The notes beneath the pieces were generated by a model. That model did no database searches and was not told the DNA's origin. It saw nothing but the letters and a program-made list of their open reading frames with translations. A program made the position numbers and the translations under genes. A DNA stretch of 64,000 bases, taken from assembly GCF_003634585.1 (NCBI RefSeq), contig NZ_RBLG01000005.1:124001-188000 (forward strand), in the 5' to 3' direction. Source of the stretch: Gillisia mitskevichiae (lineage in GTDB: Bacteria; Bacteroidota; Bacteroidia; Flavobacteriales; Flavobacteriaceae). Positions 1-9,392 of this stretch are shown here, in pieces; position 1 is the stretch's first letter; each line of letters opens with the position of its first letter.

Positions 1-584
1 ACTTCAAAACCAAATAATTTACCAGATCCTAGAAGTTCTCTAAAAAAGGCTACTATTATTAAAATTACTCCGTATCCAGCTGCATTTCCAATTCCATCAA
101 GGAAAGATTTATAAACTCCGTTCCCTAAAGCAAAAGCTTCCAAACGTCCCATTACAATACAGTTTGTAATAATAAGACCAACGAATACAGAAAGTTGCTT
201 ACTTACATCGTAGGCATATGCTTTTAAGATTTGATCTACCAAAATTACCAAAGATGCTACAATTACCAATTGAACGATAATTCTAATTCTATTTGGGATC
301 AAGTTTCTTATTAATGAAACGATCATGTTAGAGAATGCTAATACTGCTGTAACAGCTAAAGCCATTACAATTGCAGGTTCTAACTGAACCGTAATTGCTA
401 ATGCCGAACAAATACCCAAAACCTGTACCGTAATTGGGTTGTTGTCATTTAACGGATCGCTTAATAACTTTCGATTATTCTTCGATAAGAAATGCTCTCT
501 TTCTTCAGAATTAGAAAGAAATAAAATCATTTCTTTTTTCTTTGCTTCCTTTGCTTCAGAAGCTATTTTAGTATCTATAGCCAT
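1..584 (-). CDS. nqrD: Na+-translocating NADH:quinone reductase subunit D (3' end outside window)
   Basis: Inner-membrane subunit of the Na+-pumping NADH:quinone oxidoreductase, which couples NADH oxidation by the quinone pool to sodium export. About 194 residues are visible, starting at the ATG whose complement is at 582-584. The N-terminus is charged and Lys/Glu-rich ([11 protein letters not shown]), followed by several hydrophobic helices and the segments [14 protein letters not shown] and [13 protein letters not shown], typical of the NqrD/RnfA-type subunits. The family is usually about 210 residues, so roughly the last 20 are missing beyond base 1. It starts 2 bases after the nqrC stop, so the two are surely co-transcribed. 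nqrE and nqrF would be expected just outside the window (inference). Confidence 0.93.
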   Translation of the reverse strand, partial: MAIDTKIASEAKEAKKKEMILFLSNSEEREHFLSKNNRKLLSDPLNDNNPITVQVLGICSALAITVQLEPAIVMALAVTAVLAFSNMIVSLIRNLIPNRIRIIVQLVIVASLVILVDQILKAYAYDVSKQLSVFVGLIITNCIVMGRLEAFALGNGVYKSFLDGIGNAAGYGVILIIVAFFRELLGSGKLFGFE

Positions 585-586
585 AA

Positions 587-1330
587 TTACTGAATTGCTA
601 CTTTAATATCCTTTTGCTTTTTGAAATATGGTAGATAATGTTGTAATCTTTCAGAGATCATATCTGAAACTCCATTTCCAGTAATTGTAGCACCAGAAAT
701 TGCATCTACTTTATTATCCTCTTTATTAGAAGGTCCAACATTTCCTTTTACAACAGAAACGCCTATTAGATTCCCACTTCCATCGAATATCTTCTCGTCT
801 GCAAAACGTTCTCTAAACCAAGTTTGAGTAATCTCTGCACCTAATCCAGGAGTTTCTCCTTTGTGATCGAAAACGGCTCCTTTAATTGTATTTACATCAT
901 CCTTTAAAGAGACATATCCCCAGATAGCATCCCAAAGACCTTTTCCTCTAAGTGGAATAATATAATATTTAGCACCATCTATATTTGCAATGTATAATGG
1001 GTATACTTGCTCATTTCCTGGTTTCTTCAACTCTCTTGCAAGATCCACGGTAAAAGCATCAGCTTTTTCATCTACACTACCGTCTTCTTTTAAAGCAACA
1101 GTTTCTGTAATGCACTTGTCATACAATCCTTCAGCTTCGCTTCTTTCAGTCTCTATCCCAACAGTAGCCAAGATATTTTGCATTTTTTCCTGACGTACAT
1201 TTTCATTTTGTATTGGCTGAAGTGTTGTTGCTGTAAAAGCTAATACACTTGCTACCACTACCACCATTATAATGGCAAACATAAATGTATAGCCGTTGGT
1301 GTTCGTTTTATTTACTGGTATTTCTTCCAT
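587..1330 (-). CDS. nqrC: Na+-translocating NADH:quinone reductase subunit C
   Basis: Periplasm-facing flavoprotein subunit of the Na+-NQR complex, 247 residues. One N-terminal membrane helix spans about residues 13-35 and is followed by the FMN-binding domain. The flavinylation motif DAISGAT ends at Thr215, the residue expected to carry FMN through a phosphoester bond (family knowledge). The segment [10 protein letters not shown] and the motif [10 protein letters not shown] are also typical of NqrC. The gene lies 2 bases downstream of nqrB and 2 bases upstream of nqrD in one minus-strand operon. Covalent FMN attachment needs an ApbE flavin transferase, which is not in this window. Confidence 0.95.
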   Translation of the reverse strand: MEEIPVNKTNTNGYTFMFAIIMVVVVASVLAFTATTLQPIQNENVRQEKMQNILATVGIETERSEAEGLYDKCITETVALKEDGSVDEKADAFTVDLARELKKPGNEQVYPLYIANIDGAKYYIIPLRGKGLWDAIWGYVSLKDDVNTIKGAVFDHKGETPGLGAEITQTWFRERFADEKIFDGSGNLIGVSVVKGNVGPSNKEDNKVDAISGATITGNGVSDMISERLQHYLPYFKKQKDIKVAIQ

Positions 1331-1332
1331 AA

Positions 1333-2526
1333 CTAAACTGCTGTTTTAATTTGTCCGGAGGCGCTTACCGCTCTTTTTTTACGTCTATTAATGTTTGCTT
1401 GAATTACGTAATGGTCTATTGCCGGAGCAAATACATTCATTAATAATATCGCTAACATAATTCCTTCTGGATATGCCGGATTGAATACACGGATCATTAC
1501 TGCAAAGAAACCTATTAAGAATCCATAGATCCATTTTCCTTTTAAGGTTTGTGCTGCAGAAACAGGATCTGTTGCCATAAACACAATTCCAAAAGATAAT
1601 CCACCAATGATTAAGTGTTGATACCAAGGGAAATTTGTTAAGGCATTACCTTCTATTCCCATGTTTGGTAAGGCATTGAAAATTAATGCCATTACAGAGG
1701 CACCAATAAAAGCACTTAATATTATTCTCCAGCTTCCCACCTTTGTTAGCACTAATATAAGCGCTCCCGCTAGGATACAAATAGTAGAAGTTTCTGCGAT
1801 AGAACCAGGGATAAGTCCAGAGAACATATCCAGTGCACTATAAGTAACATTTGGCGCTTCCTTCCCAGCTGCTGCAAGGGTTCCTAAAATAGTTTCACCA
1901 GAAACACCATCTATATTCGATGCTTCACTTACCCAAACCTGATTTCCAGACATGAAAGTTGGATACGCAAAGAATGCAAAGGCACGAGCTGTTAATGCAG
2001 GATTAAGAATATTCATCCCTGTTCCTCCAAAAGCTTCTTTACCAATTACTACGGCAAATATTACTGAAAGTGCCACCATCCACAATGGGATATCTATTGG
2101 CATAATCATAGGAATCAAAAGTCCTGTTACCAAATAACCTTCATTTACCTCGTGTCCTCTAAAGATCGCGAAAGCAAATTCGATACCTAAACCAACTCCA
2201 TAAGAAACAGCGATCATTGGAAGAATTTTCCATGCTCCATGAGCAAGGGCTTCCATAAATCCTACTTCAGATTGTATTTGAGAAAGATATTGGTATCCTC
2301 CATTCCACATTCCAAAGATAAGCGCAGGAATTAAAGCAAGTACCACGGTTATCATGGTTCTCTTTAAATCTACAGCATCCCTAACATGGGCTCCTTTTTT
2401 GGTAGTATGATTTGGAGTATATAAAAAAGTGTCCAATGCATTTATTGCCGGAGCATACTTTTCTAACTTATTACCTTTATTAAAAGGCACTTTAAATTGA
2501 TCTAGTTTTTGTCTAATCCATTCCAT
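1333..2526 (-). CDS. nqrB: Na+-translocating NADH:quinone reductase subunit B
   Basis: Large integral membrane subunit of the Na+-NQR complex, 397 residues, which carries riboflavin and a covalent FMN and forms part of the sodium path. An amphipathic start (MEWIRQKLDQ) and the segment GAHVRDAVDLKRTM precede about ten hydrophobic helices. The segment GSIAETST at 241-248 corresponds to the place where the family attaches FMN to a threonine (position inferred by similarity to the Vibrio protein). The conserved stretch FGGTGMNILNPALTARAF at about 166-183 and the motif FMATDPVSA near the C-terminus support the call. Spacing to nqrA is 11 bases and to nqrC 2 bases. Confidence 0.96.
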   Translation of the reverse strand: MEWIRQKLDQFKVPFNKGNKLEKYAPAINALDTFLYTPNHTTKKGAHVRDAVDLKRTMITVVLALIPALIFGMWNGGYQYLSQIQSEVGFMEALAHGAWKILPMIAVSYGVGLGIEFAFAIFRGHEVNEGYLVTGLLIPMIMPIDIPLWMVALSVIFAVVIGKEAFGGTGMNILNPALTARAFAFFAYPTFMSGNQVWVSEASNIDGVSGETILGTLAAAGKEAPNVTYSALDMFSGLIPGSIAETSTICILAGALILVLTKVGSWRIILSAFIGASVMALIFNALPNMGIEGNALTNFPWYQHLIIGGLSFGIVFMATDPVSAAQTLKGKWIYGFLIGFFAVMIRVFNPAYPEGIMLAILLMNVFAPAIDHYVIQANINRRKKRAVSASGQIKTAV

Positions 2527-2537
2527 AATTCAACTTT

Positions 2538-3881
2538 TTAACCTACTTCGGTAATCATTAAATCCAAGCCAAGACGAATAATGTCTTGAGCCTCCAATTT
2601 TGAAGTGTTTACATAATCTATTAAAGCAAAATCCTCTGGAGCCACCTCATAGATCCCAAGATTTTCCATTTTTTCGATATCACCAGCTATACATGCTTTT
2701 AGCAATTGCATAGGATAGATATCCATTGGTAACACTTCTTCCATTTCTCCCGTAACCACTAAAGCGCGTTCTTCTCCATTTAAGTTGGTAGTAAGAGCGT
2801 ACTTCTTTTTCGGAAACAACCAAGAAAGAGAAGTTTTGGAATGGGAATGAATATTATTATAAGTGAATGGTAACCATCCAAACATTCTATATTTATTTCC
2901 TTCCGGAATTAAAGTAAGAGTATTGTTAAAAAATCCTATATATTGATTATTAGAAAGCTTAGTTCCGGTTAAAACGTCTCCAGAAATAATTCTAACATCA
3001 TCTGATACCTGACCAACAAGATCTGAAGAATTTGCTCCAATCTTTATCTTATAGTATTTATGATCTTTAGCTTCACTTCCACATAAAGCAATGGTTCTAT
3101 CTGGATGATACTGGCCAGTTAAGAACACATTACCAATAATAGAAACATCCTCTGCCCCAACTGTCCAAACTCTTTCACCTATGTTAATAGGATCTATCTT
3201 ATGGATCTGAACACCAACATTACCTGCAGGATGTGGCCCTGTAACTTTATGAAGCTCTACTCCTGTAATTCCTTTTAAAACTGCTTCTGAAGAATCATCT
3301 ACTGAAAGATGTATTTTTCCTGAAGTTAATTTTTGAAGTGCATTTATTCCTTCTTGAAAAGCCGCAACCTTATCCTTCAGCACAAAACCTATATCTGCTG
3401 ATAAAGGCGCTGTACTTACTGCAGAAATAAAGATCGCTTTTGGCGTGTCTTCTGGAGAAGCAACGATATCGTAAGGACGTTGATTTAAAAATGCACCACA
3501 ACCGCTCTCGAACAAACGGTCTCTAACAGCTTCTGCTGTAGAAGTTGTAGCATTCATTTTTCCGAAATCCTTAAAACTATCTGTAGGATCTGCATCCACG
3601 ATAACCTCAATAATTCTGCGCTTCTCTGCACGTTTAATTTCTTTTAGAGTTCCACTAACTGGAGATGTAAATGTTAATTTCTCATCGTATTTAGAAAAGA
3701 ACAGCACATCACCTGCTAAAACTGTGGCTCCCTCTTTAACAGCCATTTTAGGTACTGCCGAGTAGAAATCTGGAGGCTTAATTGCGTAAGTCTTAGACCT
3801 AGGGGCCTCAACAACTTGCTTTTCCGCCTCCCCTTTTAAACGTAGAGTAAGCCCTCTTTTAATTCGAATGTCTTTTGACAT
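2538..3881 (-). CDS. nqrA: Na+-translocating NADH:quinone reductase subunit A
   Basis: Cytoplasmic quinone-associated subunit of the Na+-NQR complex and first gene of the operon, 447 residues, the usual family length. The N-terminus has the expected lipoyl-like fold signature: IKRGLTLRLKG, then KPPDFYSAVPKMAVKEGATV and TSPVSGTLKEI. The later segments TGPHPAGNVGVQIHKIDPIN and FLTGQYHPDRTIALCGS are strongly conserved in NqrA. No membrane helix is seen, as expected. A TAnnTTTG promoter box lies 39 bases upstream, so transcription of the whole operon probably starts here. Confidence 0.96.
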   Translation of the reverse strand: MSKDIRIKRGLTLRLKGEAEKQVVEAPRSKTYAIKPPDFYSAVPKMAVKEGATVLAGDVLFFSKYDEKLTFTSPVSGTLKEIKRAEKRRIIEVIVDADPTDSFKDFGKMNATTSTAEAVRDRLFESGCGAFLNQRPYDIVASPEDTPKAIFISAVSTAPLSADIGFVLKDKVAAFQEGINALQKLTSGKIHLSVDDSSEAVLKGITGVELHKVTGPHPAGNVGVQIHKIDPINIGERVWTVGAEDVSIIGNVFLTGQYHPDRTIALCGSEAKDHKYYKIKIGANSSDLVGQVSDDVRIISGDVLTGTKLSNNQYIGFFNNTLTLIPEGNKYRMFGWLPFTYNNIHSHSKTSLSWLFPKKKYALTTNLNGEERALVVTGEMEEVLPMDIYPMQLLKACIAGDIEKMENLGIYEVAPEDFALIDYVNTSKLEAQDIIRLGLDLMITEVG

Positions 3882-3919
3882 AGGATGAAGTGTATATTAA
3901 ATTTATTTTTTAAAGTGTG

Positions 3920-3927
3920 CAAATTTA
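3920..3927 (-). promoter_or_regulatory. Bacteroidota -7 box upstream of nqrA
   Basis: On the minus strand the bases read TAAATTTG, an exact match to the TAnnTTTG consensus of the flavobacterial housekeeping sigma factor. A TTTG is present upstream (complement of 3950-3953), a possible -33 element with a slightly long spacer of about 22 bases. The box lies 39 bases before the nqrA ATG. It is the only clear promoter seen for the operon within the window. Confidence 0.6.
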
Positions 3928-4048
3928 CTAATTTTAACCCTACAACTCCCAAAGAAATTGGATAATTTTAAATCTTAAGTTGTTAAAGTACCCACATAAA
4001 ATAATGGGAATAGAATTTGTAATTGCCTTTATTCTAATATCTAATTAA

Positions 4049-5296
4049 ATGAATACTATTCTTAGCTCGATTTGTTTTCTTTGGGTAACGTTTTCGATTG
4101 CTCAAGTGCAAGAGGAAGTTCTACCTCCCAATTATATAAAAAGTATTATTTTTAAAGGTAACGGTAATGTTTCAGGAAATCCAGTTTTGCAGCTGGGAGA
4201 ATCAATTAGTTTAGAATTTGACGATATCATTGGCGACGAAGCTAATTATTATTATAAAATTGAGCATTTTAATTACGACTGGACGCCTTCAGAATTAAAA
4301 AAATCTGAATACTTAAATGGTTTTGATAACGTGAGAATTAGCAACTATAATAATTCTTACAACACCCTTCAAGGATACACCCACTACAATCTCACATTTC
4401 CAAATAAAGATACCAAATCTTTAAAGCTTAGCGGGAATTACATGCTTAAAATTTTAAATGAAAATGAGGAGTTGGTTTTTTCAAGAAAATTCATGGTTTA
4501 TAAGCCAATTGCTCAAGTAAAACTTGATATAAAAAGATCCCGTGACCTCAAGTATATTAATTCTAGGCAAGTAGTTAATTTCAGCATTAATTCTCCAGAT
4601 TTTTTAATTAGAAATCCAGAATCCACAATAAAAGTAATCATTACTAAAAACCATAATTTAAAGTCGGCTATTCACAATATAACTCCACAGTATACTATTG
4701 GAAATGAATTGATCTATAAATATGATCAAGAAACCTCATTTCTCGCTGGCAATGAGTATTTACAATTTGACAGTAAAGACATTCGGTCTACCACTCTAGA
4801 TATTGGCCGAATTGAATTAAATGAACTATACAACCACTTTCTTTTTGCAGATAGATCTAGAGCTACTGAACCCTACACGTACAACCCAGATATTAACGGA
4901 CAATTTGTAATTCGAACCTTACAAGGCGAAAATCCTTCTATTGAAGCAGAATATGTGTGGACTCATTTTAAACTTCAGAATTACGATCCTTTAGACGGAG
5001 GAGAGCTTCATTTATTTGGCGCTTTCAATAATTTTGAATTAGATGAAACTACTCTCATGAAATACAATAAAACTTCTGGCATCTATGAAAACACTCTTCT
5101 TATAAAGCAAGGTTTTTATAATTATAAATATGTCCTATTAAACAAAGACGGTTCATTAGACGAGGGATTTATTAGTGGAAATTTTGATGTGACTGAAAAT
5201 GAATACCAAGTTTTAGTGTATTTTAGAGATCTGGGAGCGAGATACGATCAAATTATTGGTTTTGGAAATGCGAGTTCCTTGAATATCTCTAACTAA
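4049..5296 (+). CDS. Type IX secretion system plug-type protein (DUF5103 family)
   Basis: A 415-residue exported protein with a signal peptide at about residues 1-18 (cleavage probably near FSIAQ). The body is beta-rich and has the DUF5103 hallmarks: EHFNYDWTPSEL near residue 72, SGNYMLKI, the central PYTYNPDINGQFVIRT and EAEYVWTHFKL. A C-terminal part (LFGAFNNFEL, YKYVLLNKDGSLDEGFISGNF) looks like a carbohydrate-binding-type beta sandwich. In Flavobacterium johnsoniae a protein of this family plugs the SprA translocon of T9SS (established knowledge; the link here is by family resemblance). It begins a plus-strand group with the next two genes, 22 bases and then 2 bases apart. Its presence fits the T9SS clients at 9.7-42.8 kb. 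Confidence 0.82.
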   Translation: MNTILSSICFLWVTFSIAQVQEEVLPPNYIKSIIFKGNGNVSGNPVLQLGESISLEFDDIIGDEANYYYKIEHFNYDWTPSELKKSEYLNGFDNVRISNYNNSYNTLQGYTHYNLTFPNKDTKSLKLSGNYMLKILNENEELVFSRKFMVYKPIAQVKLDIKRSRDLKYINSRQVVNFSINSPDFLIRNPESTIKVIITKNHNLKSAIHNITPQYTIGNELIYKYDQETSFLAGNEYLQFDSKDIRSTTLDIGRIELNELYNHFLFADRSRATEPYTYNPDINGQFVIRTLQGENPSIEAEYVWTHFKLQNYDPLDGGELHLFGAFNNFELDETTLMKYNKTSGIYENTLLIKQGFYNYKYVLLNKDGSLDEGFISGNFDVTENEYQVLVYFRDLGARYDQIIGFGNASSLNISN

Positions 5297-5318
5297 CCAA
5301 CTTTCAAAATATTGGCTC

Positions 5319-6416
5319 ATGAAGAGCGAACGCTCCTTAACAAAGTACCGTGGTCTTTCTTGTTTAAATTGCGACCATCCCTTAGACATTAGCGACAAAT
5401 ACTGTTCGAATTGCGGACAACTAAACAGTACCAAGAAACTATCTTTTAACGACTTTTTTATAGAATTCTTCGCTGGAATATTCTCTTACGATTCCAGAAT
5501 GAGAAGAACTTTAAGCACACTTATTTTTCGTCCTGGAAAGATCACTAAAGATTATGTTAGCGGGATACGTACTCGATATGCCAATCCGTTTCGGTTTTTT
5601 TTAAGCATCTCCATTATCTTTTTTATTGTTTGGAGCTTTTCGCTTCAAACCACAAGTATCGGCTCATTTGCAGATAGTCAAATAGATGAAGAAGTTAACC
5701 AGTTATCAGATGAGGAAAAAACAAAAATAAATGAGGAGATCAAAAAAGTTCCTTTTGGAAATGAAATAGATATAGACTCCATTTTATCCAATAAACCAAT
5801 AATTGCTAAACCAAAAAACTACAAAGACCGCTATCTAGCTCAGGAACAATTAGACACTTTAAATTTATTAGAATCCTCTTTTAAACAAATTGGACTTTAT
5901 TCAGATTTTTATAATGAAACAAATATTATAAATCCAGAAGAGGCAATAGATAGTTTAGACCATACTAATAAGTTTTGGAATAGATATTTATACAGAAAAG
6001 CTGTAGATACAGAGATCATAAAGAACAACCCGAAAATATTTATAGAATACCTTATTAGTAAATCTCCATTTATCATATTTTTCTACTTACCTGTTTTCGC
6101 TTTGATCATTTGGCTTTTCTACTGTTACAAGCCCATTAATTATATGGAGCATTTAGTTTTCACTTTTCATGTTCAAAGTACATTTTTTGTATTTCTTTTA
6201 ATTGGTTACCTATTAGACCAAATTTTCCAATCGGAGATATGCATGATATTTGCTCTTTTAATATTTCTGTTCTACTTGTATAAGGCTCTACGGAATTTTT
6301 ATAATGAAGGAAGATTTGTGACTATTGTTAAATTTATGGCTCTAAATTTTATATTTCTTACTTTAGCTGTGATAGCGGCATTTATTTCTGTGCTCACTTT
6401 TTTCGCAATTAGATAA
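5319..6416 (+). CDS. DUF3667 membrane protein with N-terminal zinc ribbon
   Basis: A 365-residue inner-membrane protein of unknown function. A four-cysteine zinc ribbon (C15, C18, C29, C32) comes first. It is followed by the family signature FFAGIFSYDSRMRRTL, RPGKITKDYVSG and RTRYANPFRFF, and then a first membrane helix at about 92-110. A charged soluble stretch covers about 115-235, and four or so further helices fill the C-terminus. DUF3667 proteins are common in Bacteroidota, but their role is not known to me. The gene follows the T9SS plug-type gene by 22 bases and precedes apaG by 2 bases, suggesting one transcript. Proximity alone does not show that it acts in secretion. Confidence 0.8.
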   Translation: MKSERSLTKYRGLSCLNCDHPLDISDKYCSNCGQLNSTKKLSFNDFFIEFFAGIFSYDSRMRRTLSTLIFRPGKITKDYVSGIRTRYANPFRFFLSISIIFFIVWSFSLQTTSIGSFADSQIDEEVNQLSDEEKTKINEEIKKVPFGNEIDIDSILSNKPIIAKPKNYKDRYLAQEQLDTLNLLESSFKQIGLYSDFYNETNIINPEEAIDSLDHTNKFWNRYLYRKAVDTEIIKNNPKIFIEYLISKSPFIIFFYLPVFALIIWLFYCYKPINYMEHLVFTFHVQSTFFVFLLIGYLLDQIFQSEICMIFALLIFLFYLYKALRNFYNEGRFVTIVKFMALNFIFLTLAVIAAFISVLTFFAIR

Positions 6417-6418
6417 TT

Positions 6419-6805
6419 ATGGTTCAAAAAGTTACATGTGGAATTAAAATTTCCGTAGAGACCAATTTCGAAGGCACATTTTATAAGAACTATAAGATCC
6501 ACTTTGCTTTTGGGTATCGCGTAACTATAGAAAATCAGAGTAAAGATTCGGTACAATTAACTTCCAGATTTTGGAATATCAAAGATGCTCTTAAGGATAC
6601 CGAAATTGTTCAGGGAGAAGGTGTAATAGGTAAAAAACCTATTCTATTACCAGGTGAAACACACACCTACAGCAGTGGTTGTCTACTTTCTTCACCTTTT
6701 GGATCTATGACTGGCTATTATAATATGATCAACTTCACAAGTTCTAAAAAATTTAAAGTTGCAATTCCTACCTTTAAACTGAGTGCACCATTTGCTCTAA
6801 ATTAA
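6419..6805 (+). CDS. apaG: ApaG domain protein
   Basis: A 128-residue single-domain protein of the ApaG family, a fibronectin III-like beta sandwich historically tied to Co2+/Mg2+ resistance; its molecular role is unsettled. The signatures are clear: YRVTIENQS, LTSRFWNI, VQGEGVIGKKPILLPGE and the tail segment SGCLLSSPFGSMTGYYNM. The length is normal for ApaG. The start codon lies 2 bases after the stop of the DUF3667 gene, so translation is probably coupled. There is no signal peptide, so it is cytoplasmic. Confidence 0.93.
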   Translation: MVQKVTCGIKISVETNFEGTFYKNYKIHFAFGYRVTIENQSKDSVQLTSRFWNIKDALKDTEIVQGEGVIGKKPILLPGETHTYSSGCLLSSPFGSMTGYYNMINFTSSKKFKVAIPTFKLSAPFALN

Positions 6806-6859
6806 TATCTTAGATTGATATTTAGGCCTTGAGTTTTAGGAGTGATCAAAACTCTTCAT

Positions 6860-7567
6860 TTAAAATTTTAGCTCAATCTTATCTCTATCCTTTAAGTCCA
6901 TAAATCGCATTTCCGTAAGATCATGACTACTTTCAATTTGAGTGATATTTTGGGTTTTCACATAGCCTCTATTCATAACCACATCTACATTTGGATCTCC
7001 AACTCCTGCTGAAAAATGGAAATTCCACAAAGAGTTTGCATCAGCTATATTCTTTTGTTGAAATTCTTGAAACCAAGTTTCTCTCTGCTTTTTCATTTCA
7101 GAAGAATAAAGCGGCGACGATGACCAAATATGAGGTTTCAATTCTAGCTCTTGGAAGTGTTTAATTTTACCATCCCAAACAAGTTCTAAAAAACGCAAAT
7201 GTGAATTCCAATCTACCGCTATAATTGTAAAAGGTTCAATATTTACGAGATCATAGTTTTCTACAGCTTCATCTATAGAAATTGTAGCTAAAAGATCTTT
7301 TACAACCACCCCTCTACTTAAGCGATAATTAGTTTCTCTAACATGCGGTTTAAACTCACCATTTAGTAAACAGATCAATCTTTTTCTTTCACTTAAACCA
7401 ATCCAAGTTCCACCGGCAAGTTTATCTTTTGGGTAAAGCATCTTTACACCATTTTCCAGATAGAAATCTGGAGAAAGCGCTTTCCTATCTGCAGCTTCAT
7501 CTCTATTAGAAGTAAGGATAAAACCTGTTTTTTTAACTGGAAATGGTATTAATGTTACCGTACACAT
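6860..7567 (-). CDS. TANGO2/NRDE family protein
   Basis: A 235-residue protein of the TANGO2 (Ser-rich Golgi organisation/NRDE) family. The N-terminus MCTVTLIPFP is followed by the family motif SNRDEAADR, with NRDE at about residues 20-23. Further on come LAGGTWIGLS and CLLNGEFKPH, equally characteristic. Cys2 right after the initiator Met is conserved, and in distant N-terminal nucleophile hydrolases such a cysteine is catalytic; whether that holds here is unknown. Human TANGO2 has been linked to haem and lipid handling, but a bacterial role is not established. It is an isolated minus-strand gene, convergent with apaG and divergent from pruA. Confidence 0.82.
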   Translation of the reverse strand: MCTVTLIPFPVKKTGFILTSNRDEAADRKALSPDFYLENGVKMLYPKDKLAGGTWIGLSERKRLICLLNGEFKPHVRETNYRLSRGVVVKDLLATISIDEAVENYDLVNIEPFTIIAVDWNSHLRFLELVWDGKIKHFQELELKPHIWSSSPLYSSEMKKQRETWFQEFQQKNIADANSLWNFHFSAGVGDPNVDVVMNRGYVKTQNITQIESSHDLTEMRFMDLKDRDKIELKF

Positions 7568-7662
7568 AGGCTCATGTTAGAAATCCCAATTTACGACATC
7601 TTCACTTAATTTGTAGTTGAACTTCTATCTCTGGAACTCAAGGTATCTCGGTTAATTTTTTT

Positions 7663-7670
7663 TATATTTA
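7663..7670 (+). promoter_or_regulatory. Near-consensus -7 box upstream of pruA
   Basis: The bases read TATATTTA, one mismatch (final G to A) from TAnnTTTG, 38 bases before the pruA start. No convincing -33 element was seen. Confidence 0.35.
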
Positions 7671-7708
7671 CGGCCTTAAAACCGAATAGAAACATCTAAA
7701 AAATAATT

Positions 7709-9337
7709 ATGGGAAAAGGATTTTTTCAAGTTCCGACAGCTATTAATGAGCCTATTAAGTCTTATGCTCCGGGATCACCTGAAAGAGAGGAAGTGTTGCT
7801 TACTTATAAAGATATGTACAACGAAAAAATGGACGTTCCATTGTACATAGGTTCTGAAGAGATTCGCACTGGAGATACAATGAGTATGCATCCTCCACAT
7901 AATCATAAACACGATCTTGGTAAATTTCATTTAGCCAAGAAAAAACATATAGAACAAGCTATTGCATCTTGTCTTGAGGCAAGAACTACTTGGGCAGAAT
8001 TGCCTTGGGAGCAAAGAGCTGCAGTTTTCTTAAAAGCTGCCGACTTAATCGCAGGACCTTACAGAGCAAGAATAAATGCAGCAACAATGATCGGGCAATC
8101 CAAAACGATCTTTCAAGCTGAAATTGATTCTGCATGTGAATTGATAGATTTCTTGAAGTTCAATGTAGAGTATATGGCTCAAATCTATGAAGAGCAACCA
8201 GAATCTTCTTCAGGAGTTTGGAATAGATTAGAATACCGTCCGTTGGAAGGTTTTGTATACGCAATCACCCCTTTCAATTTTACAGCAATTGCCGGAAATC
8301 TTCCAGCAAGTGCCGCTTTAATGGGAAATACAGTAGTATGGAAACCAAGTGATAGTCAGGTTTTTTCTGCACAAGTAATCATGGAAGTTTTTAAAGAAGC
8401 TGGAGTGCCAGATGGTGTTATAAATATGGTAATGGGAGATCCTGTTATGATCACAGATACTGTATTGGCTAGTCCAGATTTCGCCGGAATTCATTTTACA
8501 GGAAGCACAAGTGTTTTTAAAGGAATTTGGGGAAAAATTGGTGCTAATATAGATAAGTACAAGACCTACCCACGTATTGTTGGAGAAACTGGTGGTAAAG
8601 ATTTTATCTTGGCGCATAAAACCGCAAATGCAAAACAAGTTTCTACTGCAATTGCACGAGGAGCATTTGAATTTCAAGGTCAGAAATGTAGTGCTGCATC
8701 TAGAGCTTATATACCGAAAAGTTTATGGCCAAATGTTAAAGAATTTCTAGTAGATGATGTAAATTCTTTTAAAATGGGTTCTCCAGAAGACATGAGCAAC
8801 TTTATTACTGCTGTGATCCATGAAGGTTCTTTTGACAAATTAGCTAAATATATAGATCAAGCTAAAAAGGATAAAAATGCAGAGATCATTGTAGGTGGAA
8901 ATTATGATAAATCTGAAGGTTGGTTTATTGAACCAACAGTAATGCTTACAACAGATCCTCATTACACTACTATGGAAACTGAATTGTTCGGACCAGTTAT
9001 TACAATTTATGTGTATGATGATAATAAATGGGAAGAAACATTGAAGCTTGTTGACGAAACAAGTATTTATGCATTAACCGGTGCTGTTCTTTCTGGAGAT
9101 AGATATGCAGCTAACCAAGCAACTCAAGCCTTGCAAAATGCAGCTGGAAACTTCTACATAAATGATAAGTGTACTGGAGCTGTAGTAGGACAACAACCAT
9201 TTGGTGGAGCAAGAGCCAGTGGAACTAATGATAAAGCAGGTTCTAAATTGAATTTGTTACGATGGATCTCTCCAAGGTTGATAAAAGAAACATTTGTTCC
9301 AGCAACAGATTACAGATACCCTTTTCTAGGAGAATAG
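7709..9337 (+). CDS. pruA: L-glutamate gamma-semialdehyde dehydrogenase (1-pyrroline-5-carboxylate dehydrogenase)
   Basis: Cytoplasmic NAD+-dependent aldehyde dehydrogenase that oxidises glutamate semialdehyde to glutamate, the second step of proline breakdown. The 542-residue length matches the single-function P5C dehydrogenases rather than the long bifunctional PutA. Catalytic residues are visible: Glu293 in VGETGGKDF and Cys327 in FQGQKCSAASRAY. The NAD-binding part shows TPFNFTAIAGNLPASAALMGN and IHFTGST. The C-terminal QQPFGGARASGTNDKAG is typical of this branch. The gene stands alone: a strong terminator follows at 9361, and proline dehydrogenase is not next to it. Confidence 0.95.
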   Translation: MGKGFFQVPTAINEPIKSYAPGSPEREEVLLTYKDMYNEKMDVPLYIGSEEIRTGDTMSMHPPHNHKHDLGKFHLAKKKHIEQAIASCLEARTTWAELPWEQRAAVFLKAADLIAGPYRARINAATMIGQSKTIFQAEIDSACELIDFLKFNVEYMAQIYEEQPESSSGVWNRLEYRPLEGFVYAITPFNFTAIAGNLPASAALMGNTVVWKPSDSQVFSAQVIMEVFKEAGVPDGVINMVMGDPVMITDTVLASPDFAGIHFTGSTSVFKGIWGKIGANIDKYKTYPRIVGETGGKDFILAHKTANAKQVSTAIARGAFEFQGQKCSAASRAYIPKSLWPNVKEFLVDDVNSFKMGSPEDMSNFITAVIHEGSFDKLAKYIDQAKKDKNAEIIVGGNYDKSEGWFIEPTVMLTTDPHYTTMETELFGPVITIYVYDDNKWEETLKLVDETSIYALTGAVLSGDRYAANQATQALQNAAGNFYINDKCTGAVVGQQPFGGARASGTNDKAGSKLNLLRWISPRLIKETFVPATDYRYPFLGE

Positions 9338-9360
9338 ATTAATTTATATTTTATAGAAAA

Positions 9361-9391
9361 AGCCGCAAATTTTAAAATTTGCGGCTTTTTT
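9361..9391 (+). terminator. Intrinsic terminator of pruA
   Basis: A perfect 26-base palindrome with GC-rich outer arms (AGCCGC / GCGGCT) at 9361-9386 is followed by a T run. It begins 24 bases after the pruA stop. Confidence 0.85.
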
Positions 9392-9392
9392 A